Assembly (NCBI GenBank): GCA_012845835.1
Contig: JABAKD010000025.1
Coordinates: 21,353,923 to 21,417,922 of the forward strand
Source of the DNA: Undaria pinnatifida
Lineage: Eukaryota > Sar > Phaeophyceae > Laminariales > Alariaceae
Reading direction: 5' to 3'
Length of the DNA: 64,000 nucleotides
In this document: piece by piece, positions 44,401-48,659 of the stretch
Position numbering within the stretch: the stretch's first letter is position 1
Layout of the letters: each line of letters opens with the position of its first letter
The notes under the pieces: generated by a model
Databases searched by the model: none
What the model was told of the DNA's origin: nothing
The model's input: the letters and a program-made list of their open reading frames with translations, nothing else
Position numbers and translations under genes: made by a program

Positions 44401-44689
44401 CCAAATCTGCCAGCGTATATAACTCTAAAGAAGTACGTCCAAACTGGTGCGGTTGGATGATTGGCAATTGTTTGGGACCGGGACGGCTGGCCTAGCACGC
44501 GCCACGTAGCAAGGCGCCGAAGCGACAACGAATGCGTATGATCAGCAGTGCTCACTGATGCGCTGCGTCGGTGATGGAAGTAACCGTCAAAAAGCTAATT
44601 TGCTGGGTTTCGCTTACCTGCGAGTGGGATAAATGCTGGAGCATGGCCGCCGAGGCCTTCCATGGTACCTGTGTATTCAAGAAGAACAT
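11047..44689 (-). CDS. Ankyrin-repeat TRP-like cation channel (18-exon model)
   Basis: Exons (minus, 5' to 3'): 44689-44618, 44225-43998, 41220-41107, 39994-39893, 38629-38492, 37305-37168, 32133-31984, 31255-31199, 28618-28508, 24897-24769, 21438-21129, 20476-20325, 18217-18086, 17258-17019, 14806-14690, 13555-13355, 12466-11896, 11474-11047 (TAG at 11049-11047). Every intron is GT-AG and all codon phases agree, giving about 1,129 residues. The N-terminal half is ankyrin-like repeats, one per small exon. Six membrane segments follow, with WNVIDVTSLFLMF as S3, a pore with AMLGETDFFDKF and S6 with LLAAYLVILTIMMLNLLVAV. After S6 comes RLPAPFNVV, as in TRP C-termini, then two extra hydrophobic stretches and a coiled coil. 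It likely acts as a membrane cation channel; gating and ion are not predictable. The start is uncertain: an ATG at 44689 opens the first exon, but upstream exons may exist (see 45635-47062). Exons at 31199 and 39994 are the least certain. Confidence 0.85.
11896..12466 (-). CDS. Channel gene exon 17, post-S6 with extra hydrophobic segments
   Basis: 571 bp, phase 0 in and phase 1 out, with a GTCAGT donor. VSKARLIKHYVAVVEVDRLP leads to the APFNVV motif. It then has a hydrophobic run (ITCAPILLVDLCFSTML), a long one (FVFWAILGPIAVAAGWLLWV) and another (FALLCCTVGAPVWLCVLWIK), followed by a charged tail. Such stretches after S6 are not part of the standard TRP fold. Confidence 0.85.
12729..12974 (+). 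mobile_element. MITE family 2, copy 2
   Basis: The left end GATTCTACAATAATAGCCCC and the right end GGGGGGCTACCGTAGAACGA form an imperfect terminal inverted repeat around a 240-bp core shared with the other family 2 copies. It lies in the intron between channel exons 16 and 17. Confidence 0.8.
13355..13555 (-). CDS. Channel gene exon 16, pore and S6
   Basis: 67 codons between an acceptor ending GCAG and a GTCAGT donor. It reads VWQTVFTAMLGETDFFDKF (pore helix and filter region), then LLAAYLVILTIMMLNLLVAV (S6) and STAHTKVEQNADQEYK. The acidic residues after LG (E, D) fit a cation-conducting pore. Confidence 0.92.
13866..14135 (+). mobile_element. MITE family 4, copy 1
   Basis: About 270 bp with terminal inverted repeats AGTCATCCCACCGCAGGG and CCCTCCCGTGGGATGACT. 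Interior landmarks include GCGCAACCCG, TATGCGCTAGT and GAAGCTCAACCG. It lies in the intron between exons 15 and 16. No ORF of note. Confidence 0.75.
14401..14678 (+). mobile_element. MITE family 1, copy 1
   Basis: Terminal inverted repeats GACGTGTGCTACGATAGAGG and CCTCGATCGTAGCACGCGTC enclose about 240 bp with GAGCTTAAGACATGCCC, GATGAGAATCCCACGGCC and GACCCGTCATTCAGAAACCG. The right end is only 12 bp from the donor site of channel exon 15. Confidence 0.85.
14690..14806 (-). CDS. Channel gene exon 15, S5
   Basis: 39 codons, phase 0 at both ends, with a GTGAGG donor. VIFSMTGELVKFGVVMLVVM continues the S4-S5 linker (GPMIQ) of exon 14 and runs into S5. Confidence 0.87.
15228..15268 (+). repeat. 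Triplicated 13-mer
   Basis: AAACGTTTTCTG occurs three times in succession; no other signal is visible. Confidence 0.8.
17019..17258 (-). CDS. Channel gene exon 14, S3-S4
   Basis: 80 codons ending at a GTGAAC donor. EDPWEYARDRWNVIDVTSLF is the S3 entry found across TRP-like channels; YALSAPLAFTRILFFAQIL is S4. S4 lacks a row of arginines, so strong voltage sensing is not expected. The acceptor (GAGAAG) is weak but in phase. Confidence 0.85.
17583..17858 (-). mobile_element. MITE family 1, reverse-oriented copy
   Basis: CACACGATAGAGGT on the left and TTTATCGTGGCACGCGTC on the right, with the family interior in reverse order (GGGCTCCTTAA near the left end). It lies in the intron between exons 13 and 14. 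Confidence 0.75.
18086..18217 (-). CDS. Channel gene exon 13, first membrane segments
   Basis: 44 codons between a CCCTAG acceptor and a perfect GTAAGT donor. It contains two hydrophobic stretches, LDLVTYLCMMTVFGGVVLL and the second ending VVFALYIF, taken as S1 and S2. Confidence 0.88.
18338..18670. repeat. ATACTATC-type microsatellite
   Basis: Degenerate tandem repetition of CATACTAT/CACTATCATA units over more than 300 bp, in the intron just upstream (minus-strand sense) of exon 13. No coding content. Confidence 0.92.
18720..19232 (-). repeat. Degenerate or expanded MITE family 3 copy
   Basis: A left part containing ACGGTAGGAGGGTAAC and a right end CCCCCTACGGTAGCCTGGGTC match the termini of the 270-bp family 3 elements. 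The interior motif GCCACTCTCGTGCGAGTGG is present. The copy is longer than the 30.6 and 43.4 kb copies, so it has probably been disrupted. Confidence 0.45.
19378..19792 (+). repeat. (TTCGG)n / (TTCTG)n pentamer microsatellite
   Basis: Almost pure TTCGG repeats for about 280 bp, grading into TTCTG repeats. It lies in the intron between exons 12 and 13. Because 5 and 3 are coprime the tract is open in several frames on both strands, giving spurious Phe-Gly-Ser-Val-Arg type frames. Confidence 0.97.
19835..20062 (+). repeat. (TTGGG)n pentamer microsatellite
   Basis: About 40 copies of TTGGG with a few variants towards the right end. The plus strand carries regularly spaced GGG triplets, so G-quadruplex formation is possible. 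It lies in the same intron as the TTCGG tract and adjoins it. Confidence 0.97.
20325..20476 (-). CDS. Channel gene exon 12, pre-S1
   Basis: 152 bp entered in phase 1 after a TTCCCCAG acceptor and left in phase 0 at a GTGAGC donor. It encodes NGLLAEGRIMFLGMALQRGY and then PGARFIIAGLLAKPASYYK. A longer open frame upstream is ruled out because its acceptor would break the phase set by exon 11. Confidence 0.8.
21129..21438 (-). CDS. Channel gene exon 11, pre-membrane linker
   Basis: 310 bp, phase 0 in and phase 1 out, with a GTAAGC donor. It reads ADVDKLLLEVLEHLPQTVRG, then GPLGVALQRRQQMDTYCTVP and LVLDFMSRKFTKGLP. It links the ankyrin-like part to the channel core. Confidence 0.85.
22209..22455 (+). 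mobile_element. MITE family 2, copy 3
   Basis: The left end GATTCTACGATAGCCCCCCC and the right end GGGGGGGTACCCTAGAACTC enclose the same core as the 10.3, 12.7 and 23.2 kb copies. Intron between exons 10 and 11. Confidence 0.82.
23206..23480 (+). mobile_element. MITE family 2, copy 4
   Basis: The left end GACTGGTTCCACGATAGCCC and the right end GGGTTACCGCAGAACGACTC match the family. The core includes GAACGTTTCATGGCTGCTCG and CAGGAGATACGGTCGGGAGC. Same intron as copy 3. Confidence 0.8.
23942..24227 (+). mobile_element. MITE family 1, copy in intron 10
   Basis: GACGCGTGCTACGATCGAGG on the left and CCTCTCTCGTAGCAGGTGC on the right. The interior keeps GAGCTTAAGAAATGCTC and GGAGCCCCGTCCTTCAGAAA from the family consensus. 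Confidence 0.82.
24769..24897 (-). CDS. Channel gene exon 10
   Basis: 43 codons between a CTTGCAG acceptor and a GTTAGT donor, with NPFIPGMNLSVAFAVAARRA and EGDKRGLLLMQ. Probably another helical repeat. Confidence 0.8.
25036..25433 (+). repeat. MITE family 3, enlarged copy
   Basis: The left end AGGCTACGGTAGG and the right end CCCCCTACCATATCTTGGTC are related to the family 3 termini. GAACTCGCGCGAGTGACC and AGCACGAGTGACTC preserve the palindromic interior motif. Confidence 0.55.
26130..26232 (-). repeat. MITE family 3, right-end fragment
   Basis: GTCACTCGTGCGAGTGGCTC followed by a C-run and CAACCGTATAGCCTTGGTC matches one end of the 43.4 kb family 3 element. The other end is unclear. Confidence 0.5.
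26948..27234 (+). mobile_element. MITE family 1 copy with CAAG target duplication
   Basis: GACGCGTGCCACGCTGCAGG on the left and CCTCCATCGTAGCACGCGTC on the right. The 4 bp immediately outside both ends are CAAG, giving a clean 4-bp target-site duplication. Intron between exons 9 and 10. Confidence 0.85.
28508..28618 (-). CDS. Channel gene exon 9, ankyrin-like repeat
   Basis: 37 codons between a CTTTCAG acceptor and a GTGAGT donor. It begins VDDKLLGVVSYLMEHGAKPE, with the H-G-A turn typical of ankyrin repeats. Confidence 0.87.
29089..29376 (+). mobile_element. MITE family 4, copy 2
   Basis: CATCCCACGGCGTGGGGTGG on the left and CAATCCCTGCGGTGGGACGA on the right, with interior GAGCTCCT, TCGCGCAACCCGAGCG and GAGGGGCTCGACCGGTCAG. 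Intron between exons 8 and 9. Confidence 0.7.
29400..29692 (+). mobile_element. MITE family 1, copy with expanded right end
   Basis: The left CGACGATAGAGGTGCC is truncated. The right end reads CTTCTATCGTATCGTATCGT then AGCAC, where a 5-bp unit of the terminal repeat has been amplified. It directly follows the family 4 element. Confidence 0.7.
30405..30942 (+). mobile_element. MITE family 4 copy interrupted by a family 3 element
   Basis: The left half (ATCCCATGCCGAGGGTGCAG to GAGGAGCTCAACCGGTCAG) and the right terminus (CAACCCCTACGGTGAGACGA) belong to family 4. A complete family 3 element sits between them at 30634-30903, so the insertion order is clear. Intron between exons 8 and 9. Confidence 0.75.
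30634..30903 (+). mobile_element. MITE family 3, nested copy
   Basis: Terminal inverted repeats GACCAAGGCTACGGTAGGGG and CCCCTACCGTAGCCTGGGTC. The flanking 4 bp are GTTT on both sides. Interior palindrome-like motifs are CCACTCGTACGAGTAGC and TTACTCGCGCGAGTGACC. It closely matches the reverse complement of 43386-43654. Confidence 0.9.
31199..31255 (-). CDS. Channel gene exon 8, short, tentative
   Basis: 19 codons (MLDVYSSSLATCCANLPTP) flanked by a CGAACAG acceptor with an upstream pyrimidine stretch and a perfect GTGAGT donor, phase 0 on both sides. It joins smoothly to the next exon (VDDKLLG...). Because it is short it could be coincidental; skipping it would not change the frame. Confidence 0.55.
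31984..32133 (-). CDS. Channel gene exon 7, ankyrin repeat
   Basis: 50 codons between a TGTGCAG acceptor and a GTGCGC donor. KDGQGNTALSYATNSGVLGV is the most canonical ankyrin repeat in the protein (D-G-x-G-N-T-A-L core). Confidence 0.88.
32596..32883 (-). mobile_element. MITE family 1, reverse-oriented copy in intron 6
   Basis: GACGCGTGCCACGATAGAGA on the left and CACCTCTATCGCAGCACGCG on the right, with the family interior in reverse orientation (GGGGCTCCTTAAGCC, CCTAGGCCATGAGG). Confidence 0.82.
33059..33320 (-). repeat. LTR (3' LTR in element orientation)
   Basis: 262 bp, bounded by TGTACCG and GCGGTACA, matching 36416-36683 along its whole length (for example CGAGGACTTCCCCTCGTAGG and AAAATGCCCAATGATACGAC). 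Confidence 0.92.
33821..34042 (-). pseudogene. Chromodomain-like C-terminus of the LTR element's pol
   Basis: A 73-codon frame reads DDEFVVEVAWKGPEEAESTW then EPVSRVFDGATAVLRKELKA. The W-x-G-x(4-6)-TWEP pattern is that of chromodomain-like tails at the end of integrase in chromoviral and related gypsy elements. It is separated from the upstream RT remnant by the deletion junction. Confidence 0.75.
34060..34392 (-). pseudogene. PR-RT linker and first residues of reverse transcriptase
   Basis: The minus strand reads VEVRDRAGVLKAVADNAVDH, then AKMMLDIVFRTHLDVLCRAL, PGDPPARKKPGAVRFHSGAR and VVVRAKP. From family knowledge this kind of segment immediately precedes the RT fingers of gypsy elements. 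Homology stops after RAKP, marking the left side of the internal deletion at about 34045-34080. Confidence 0.65.
34495..34842 (-). pseudogene. Retropepsin domain of the LTR element
   Basis: EIKVLMDSGLSITAMLGEL carries the D-S-G active-site triad of aspartic retropepsins. WGPARFTMPFIVLPGRGDVV is the following beta-strand region. The frame starts at a GTG codon and ends at a TAA, so it is part of a larger broken polyprotein. Confidence 0.75.
35376..35424 (-). pseudogene. CCHC zinc-knuckle remnant of gag
   Basis: One minus frame reads FVCGKQGHKQWDCP, the last three ligands of a C-x2-C-x4-H-x4-C knuckle. The codon three residues before the first visible Cys is TAA, so the first ligand is replaced by a stop. 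Confidence 0.65.
35560..36304 (-). pseudogene. Gag region of the LTR element
   Basis: The ATG at 36304 opens MEDPTAARGARTQ and a basic Arg/Gly stretch. TFEDMREILVAYSEYEYQMH and LSEGELMHGLKRFAGVDIQQ follow, ending at a stop near 35828. The continuation (IEPIEFRRKMEKNIRFDLVT then YNPDALFNIIAK) is in another frame, with a stop before QRDQALIEANDVERRQ. This is a typical gag layout but broken by frameshift and stops. Confidence 0.7.
36416..36683 (-). repeat. LTR (5' LTR in element orientation)
   Basis: 268 bp counterpart of 33059-33320. No standard tRNA primer-binding site (such as the initiator Met type) is evident next to its inner edge. Confidence 0.92.
36684..36780 (+). repeat. MITE family 1 right-end fragment beside the LTR element
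   Basis: GGAAGCCCCGTCATTTCGGC followed by CTCTATCGTAGCACGGG matches the right part of family 1. The left part is not recognisable across the LTR element, so it is unclear whether the retrotransposon split this MITE. Confidence 0.5.
37168..37305 (-). CDS. Channel gene exon 6, ankyrin-like repeat
   Basis: 46 codons between a CCCGTAG acceptor and a GTGAGC donor. It contains RRMSVLMVAAETGSVEAVEA and FLKTVAVAFPDTKHS, a clear ankyrin-type unit. Confidence 0.85.
38104..38365 (+). repeat. MITE family 3, diverged copy
   Basis: GATACGGTTGGGGGTCAC on the left, TTCACTCGCGCGAGGGGCTC inside, GTAACCCTCTTACC on the right. Intron between exons 5 and 6. Confidence 0.5.
38492..38629 (-). CDS. Channel gene exon 5, ankyrin-like repeat
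   Basis: 46 codons between a TTGCCAG acceptor and a GTAGGT donor. It contains HETSVLVEAAKSGSGAMINA and VVAAMFDLLTEER. Confidence 0.85.
39195..39440 (+). repeat. MITE family 3, diverged copy
   Basis: GACCCAGGGTACGGTAGGGT on the left, GTCACCCGCGCGACTAGCCC and GTCACTCGTGCGATTGGCTC inside, and CTCGGTAGGTACCCCCC on the right. Intron between exons 4 and 5. Confidence 0.65.
39893..39994 (-). CDS. Channel gene exon 4, ankyrin-like repeat
   Basis: 34 codons ending at a GTGAGC donor, reading ISSREGRYLMKMAVKGGNAG and then VFRQATTTVLLGGK. The acceptor is ambiguous: another in-frame AG would extend the exon to 40009 and add five residues. Confidence 0.7.
40190..40272 (+). repeat. GTT/GTC trinucleotide microsatellite
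   Basis: A run of GTT repeats with GTC and GTTTT interruptions (poly-Gln/Lys-like on the minus strand); intronic. Confidence 0.9.
41107..41220 (-). CDS. Channel gene exon 3, ankyrin-like repeat
   Basis: 38 codons between a CTGTAG acceptor and a GTGAGT donor. It reads VAELIEAKGQDGRSLLTAAA and then EGGNEAMFVEVVDLMKIK, one ankyrin-like unit. Confidence 0.85.
42176..42290 (-). repeat. MITE family 1 end fragment
   Basis: GGGTGCTACGCTCTAGGTAG then GGGCTCCTTAACCC, resembling the reverse-oriented family 1 copies; the other end is lost. Confidence 0.5.
43386..43654 (-). mobile_element. MITE family 3 copy with AGCA target duplication
   Basis: GACCCAGGCTACGGTAAGGG on the left and CCCCTACCGTAGCCTTGGTC on the right. 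The 4 bp outside each end are AGCA. It is the near-identical reverse complement of 30634-30903. Intron between exons 2 and 3. Confidence 0.92.
43998..44225 (-). CDS. Channel gene exon 2, ankyrin-like repeats
   Basis: 76 codons, phase 0 at both ends. It contains SLPDAVSSGDPRAVSAVLGI and VVMLAARGGDTDMLHAVLQS, the helix-turn-helix pattern of ankyrin repeats. The donor is GTGGGA. The acceptor (TTCAAG) is weak but is the only nearby one that keeps the frame. Confidence 0.75.
44618..44689 (-). CDS. Channel gene exon 1 (or internal exon)
   Basis: It encodes VPWKASAAMLQHLSHSQ before a GTAAGC donor. Read as an internal exon it begins after a CACAG acceptor at 44669. Read as a first exon it begins at the ATG at 44689 (MFFLNTQ followed by the same residues). 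Both options keep phase 0 at the donor. Confidence 0.65.
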
Positions 44690-45634
44690 CGGCCGTTAAA
44701 GGTGGAGCCCGAAGACAATGTAATTTGATAAAGCAACAAAATCCTGGATGCTGGAAGTTCAAATGTGTCAAAGGAAAAACACCAATCTACAGTTTCCTTG
44801 TCATGGCTGCTGTGGAGCCAGGATGCATATTGAGTATTGTTTTCTCACTGGTTTCACACGCGAACGCGGATGGCGCGGGGGGGAAGATGCATCGGAATAT
44901 TCTATTCCTCACTTAACGTCTGTCCATTGCGGTCGGGCTGGTGTTCAGCAGCAGAACCCCTAGAAGCAGTACGGGTCGAAGGCTCTTGTACAGAAAAAAC
45001 GGCGCATAGAATCCCAAAATTGTCACCCCCCATCTAATCCTCCCGTTTTTTTGGTAAGCCCCCTTGTTATGTCAGCGGCGACCCCTGCGAAGCACCCGGC
45101 CACTCGGAGGGCGGAGCTTGGCGACTTCGGGCGACCCCGTCACATTGGTGTGGGCAAGTAGCGTTCACCGTAGGTTTCGACGTTTGCTTGGTACTGGCAC
45201 ACTTCAATGTGGTATCCCTAACCAGTCGAATACGCAACACGACACAACGGCGTTGGGGCGATATACTTTTAGTTGACGCGATTTCGGCCGAGAAGGCGGA
45301 GGCAACGAGTCTCGCCTAACATGTGCCTAGTCCTGTGTGTGCGTGGTCTGTGCACGTGGAACGTTTTCGGTCCCCTGCACCCCAGATGTTCTGATGCAGC
45401 AACATTTAACCTACTATCGAGTTTGCACGGCATACAGGTCGATGGACGTGGATAATATTTTAAATATATGTTTAGATGCGCCATGCGGGATGCACCCCCG
45501 AGCACATCGATCCTCCGCCCCCCTCTCCATCTTACGGGTTCTCACGAATCAAACTTAACGACCAATCAACCGTATATATGTACCGCCAGCTTCGACCATC
45601 TAGGATGAAATCAAGCCAGTGAACCCAAGAGAGG

Positions 45635-47062
45635 TCACAGCTGTTGAGCGCTCTCTTTATTGCTCTTTGTTGACCTACCTTCCTGCAGCTTCTTCATTCG
45701 AGTAGTCCACGCCTCGGCGTCGAATGGCGCTTGCGCATCTTGCTGCTTAGCGCGTTCCCAGAACGACCCCTCTGTCTCTGACCCTCTCCACCTTGTTTTC
45801 TCCGCGGTTTTCTCCTCCGCGGGCAGACACGTGGTAGCCGGGCCTTGTCTTGCAATCGCCGTGTCCGCGGCCTCGCTCGCCCAATGGCCTTTTCCTGGCC
45901 CAGTTTTAGATATGTTGACGGTCGGCGCTGCAGATGTTACCTCCTGCCCACTCTTTCCAGCAAGGATTGCCTCCATCGCTGGGATCACTGCCCGTCTTGC
46001 CGTTAACCCTTCTGTCAAGCGAGATGTATCAAGGCTACTAGCACGCTGGCGATCATGATCGCCGGTAGCATTGTCCGGCGTCTTACGGAACCTGACCGGC
46101 GCCTTACGGAGCCAAAGCGGTTTTCGAGATTTCGTTTCGGCTTCGTCCTTAGCCTCAATCTCCGCCGCCCTCTCAACATGATCGCACTTCATCGAGCGAG
46201 TGATGATCGCGCCCGGCGTAGAGACCCTATGCTCTCGCCATTCCTCTTCCGTTTTTGTTGCCTCATTTTTCACGGGCGTTGCCGTCGCCAAAACGCCCCC
46301 CCCAACAGGAACGTCCTCCATCGAGCAATCAGAGGTCGCCTTAAGTGTGGAACTACAGCCTTGCTCCACTTCTTCCACGCGAGGAGGTGAGATGGAGGTA
46401 TTTCCGGCGTCAGCACTCGATGCTATATGCAACGAACGGGATCGGTTCAGAGTACGATGCTCTTTAAGATCTGGCGGGGGTGGCGATGGCTTCGGCGGTA
46501 GCGGCTGTGGTCGTCTCGGGGATTGTAATGACGCCAACGTCAATCCCCGTTCCGTTGGAGATTTTACGTCCGGCGACCAAGGCGTCAACGCCGCCGGCAC
46601 TCTCCCCATAATCGTGGGAGTATTCTGTACGGCAAGCATTTGTTGCCTCGGGGACAACGAGCTTGTAGGCTCCGTCTCCGCTGTCATTACGGTCGGTTTT
46701 GCTGCTGCTGACTCTGCGGCCTTTGTCGACTGCACCCATGGTGGCGAAAGCGACAGGCCGCTGCCCGTCGTCGATTCGGCACGGGCGAAAGGCGCCGTCG
46801 ACTGCCCTTCTGAGCCTTGAGGTATGATCGCCGTCGCCCCCGCGACACCTCCTTCCTTACACCCCCCGTTGTCTTTCTGCTCGGGCGTTCCTGCCCTGTC
46901 AGACTCCGACAACAGCAACGGTAGCTCGGCGTGGGATTCCACCGAAAATGTGGAGGGCAGGTTCAGGGAGCGCGAGGTGCTTTTCGGGATTCCATCACCA
47001 AAGATCCACCCCGTGGAACCAAGGTGCGACTCCCTCGTACTGTCCACGGAAGAGGATGCCAT
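45635..47062 (-). CDS. Pro/Ser-rich hypothetical protein or 5' exon of the channel gene
   Basis: A 475-codon frame from the ATG at 47062 to TGA at 45635, by far the longest non-repetitive frame in the window. It begins MASSSVDSTRESHLGSTGWI. It is rich in Ser, Pro, Ala, Glu and Thr, includes PQPLPPKPSPPPP, and has basic patches (SRKPLWLRKAPVRFRKTP); no domain is recognised, so it is probably disordered. It ends with a helical stretch, FDAEAWTTRMKKLQEG. A GTAGGT donor at 45678 lies inside that stretch, so the frame may splice onward to the channel exon at 44668. The phases do not match directly (1 versus 0), so an undetected exon would be needed. Otherwise it is a separate upstream gene. Confidence 0.6.
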   Translation of the reverse strand: MASSSVDSTRESHLGSTGWIFGDGIPKSTSRSLNLPSTFSVESHAELPLLLSESDRAGTPEQKDNGGCKEGGVAGATAIIPQGSEGQSTAPFARAESTTGSGLSLSPPWVQSTKAAESAAAKPTVMTAETEPTSSLSPRQQMLAVQNTPTIMGRVPAALTPWSPDVKSPTERGLTLASLQSPRRPQPLPPKPSPPPPDLKEHRTLNRSRSLHIASSADAGNTSISPPRVEEVEQGCSSTLKATSDCSMEDVPVGGGVLATATPVKNEATKTEEEWREHRVSTPGAIITRSMKCDHVERAAEIEAKDEAETKSRKPLWLRKAPVRFRKTPDNATGDHDRQRASSLDTSRLTEGLTARRAVIPAMEAILAGKSGQEVTSAAPTVNISKTGPGKGHWASEAADTAIARQGPATTCLPAEEKTAEKTRWRGSETEGSFWERAKQQDAQAPFDAEAWTTRMKKLQEGRSTKSNKESAQQL

Positions 47063-48068
47063 GCTGTTGACGCTGATAGATACGTCGAGAGCTTGCCGTG
47101 GACTTCCTACAGCAGTGTGTTCACGGGAACAGTTACGAGGGGCCGTCGTGGAAGGTGGGGGAGGGTGAGCCTTATCGTGAACGATAAGTTTTTTTTTGTT
47201 GTTGTCGCGGCTATCTCCAAGGCGGCCTACGGCTGGCTCTTTTTTCTTTTTTAATTTATAGTTTTCGCAGGCGCTCGAGGCGTGCACGGGCGAGGAGCGG
47301 TGCCATCTCGGACAGCGGCGGTCATGCTCGAACGAGACCCATTCATACCTTCCACGTTGTCACTGAAAAATGGGGAACGCGTGCGGCGCGGGGGCAAACG
47401 GTGTGTTCATCTTCTTTCCAAGTTTAGTGTGACTGCGATCTTTCTCCTCGGCCAACTCAATGACACTTATATGGCGCTAACGCGCAAAGCGCAATGCGTA
47501 ATAAATTCAGAGATGGTATAGACCTACACCCGGTTCTCTTGAGCGTGATAACTCAACTGGAGGCCGTCTTCTCTCTGCATATCGTCTAATAGCCTAATGC
47601 ATACTATTCCTCTCACGCATCTCGACCACATTACACGGTAAGAATGCGGCGTATATCCGGGCAGCTGTTCGTGCATGTGTTCTCGATCGGCAAACGAAGA
47701 GGAAAACCTAGCTTACATGCACATGTCTGAAGTAGAACTTAATCAATAGTGAGTTACAATAGAGGAGTGCGACCACGCAGCGGCCTGGCTTCTCCGGTTC
47801 CAGGCCATTTAGAGGGGGTGGACCGTAGCTGCTCATTACCAGGTACAATATAATAGCTAGTCTAGCCAACGCCGCAGATATATTGGATTTTCCTACGCAG
47901 GTGCGTCGCTTGGACTGCGTTGTTGGCTAAAGCTTCAGTTGGAGAAGCAGCAGAGCTACGAGTGTCAATCATGTACCGAATCGACCTCTATTCCGGACAA
48001 CAATAGTACAACTACTACATTGCCTTCGAAGCACCACACGATCCCACTACATAAGTCAACTAACTTAT
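47063..48068. other. No gene seen
   Basis: The minus frame stays open above 47062 to about 47287 without an ATG, through low-complexity Lys codons, and this may be 5' untranslated or intron sequence. The remainder shows no ORF or repeat I can support. Confidence 0.4.
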
Positions 48069-48596
48069 CTACATTACTTGTAATCTCAAACCTTCTGACT
48101 CGGACGACGACGAGATGTCAAGCGAGTTCGAATAACGTGGTCTGCGGTGGTTCTTGATCCACTGAGTGTTAGGGTTGTCTAACTCTCTCGAAGCTATCCG
48201 AGCAGTGGATGACGCAGTCCCATCGACTGAGGAAGAAAAGGGGGCGGGGCTCTTCGGGGAAGGTGAAGCGTAGCGTTCATCGACGTGTATCTCCAATTGT
48301 CTACTTCCGTCCTCCCCCTGCAGCCCCCGCTTTGCTTCCTCTGTGTCCCTTCCGGTAAGCTGTGTTCCCCTCATTCCTTCAATGGCATGTTTCTCGACCA
48401 CGTTTCTCTCCAGCCCTACATTTCCATCCCTCTCGGTGGAATCCTGTTGTCGCGCACGCACGAAGCCCTCCTCACCTACGCCGAGTGGCAAACGCCCGCC
48501 CTCGTGCGCTGTTCCGGCTTTCCCTTCTTGTTCTGCCTTCCGCCCTTCATCCTCTCCAGTCAGTATCGACGTCCCGTCGTTCGGGCTCTTGTCCAT
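48069..48596 (-). CDS. Hypothetical acidic/Ser-rich protein, tentative
   Basis: A 175-codon ATG frame beginning MDKSPNDGTSILTGEDEGRK and ending SLDISSSSESEGLRLQVM. It is rich in Glu, Gly, Arg and Ser, with no recognised domain. Overlapping open frames exist on the opposite strand, so coding status is uncertain. It lies downstream of the recombinase relic on the same strand and could be an exon of an unknown gene or part of that element. Confidence 0.3.
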   Translation of the reverse strand: MDKSPNDGTSILTGEDEGRKAEQEGKAGTAHEGGRLPLGVGEEGFVRARQQDSTERDGNVGLERNVVEKHAIEGMRGTQLTGRDTEEAKRGLQGEDGSRQLEIHVDERYASPSPKSPAPFSSSVDGTASSTARIASRELDNPNTQWIKNHRRPRYSNSLDISSSSESEGLRLQVM

Positions 48597-48659
48597 CTTC
48601 AAACAACGCCAGCGAGTGGCAAAACCTTCGGCTGCGTACAGTAGCAGCAGAAAAAACAA

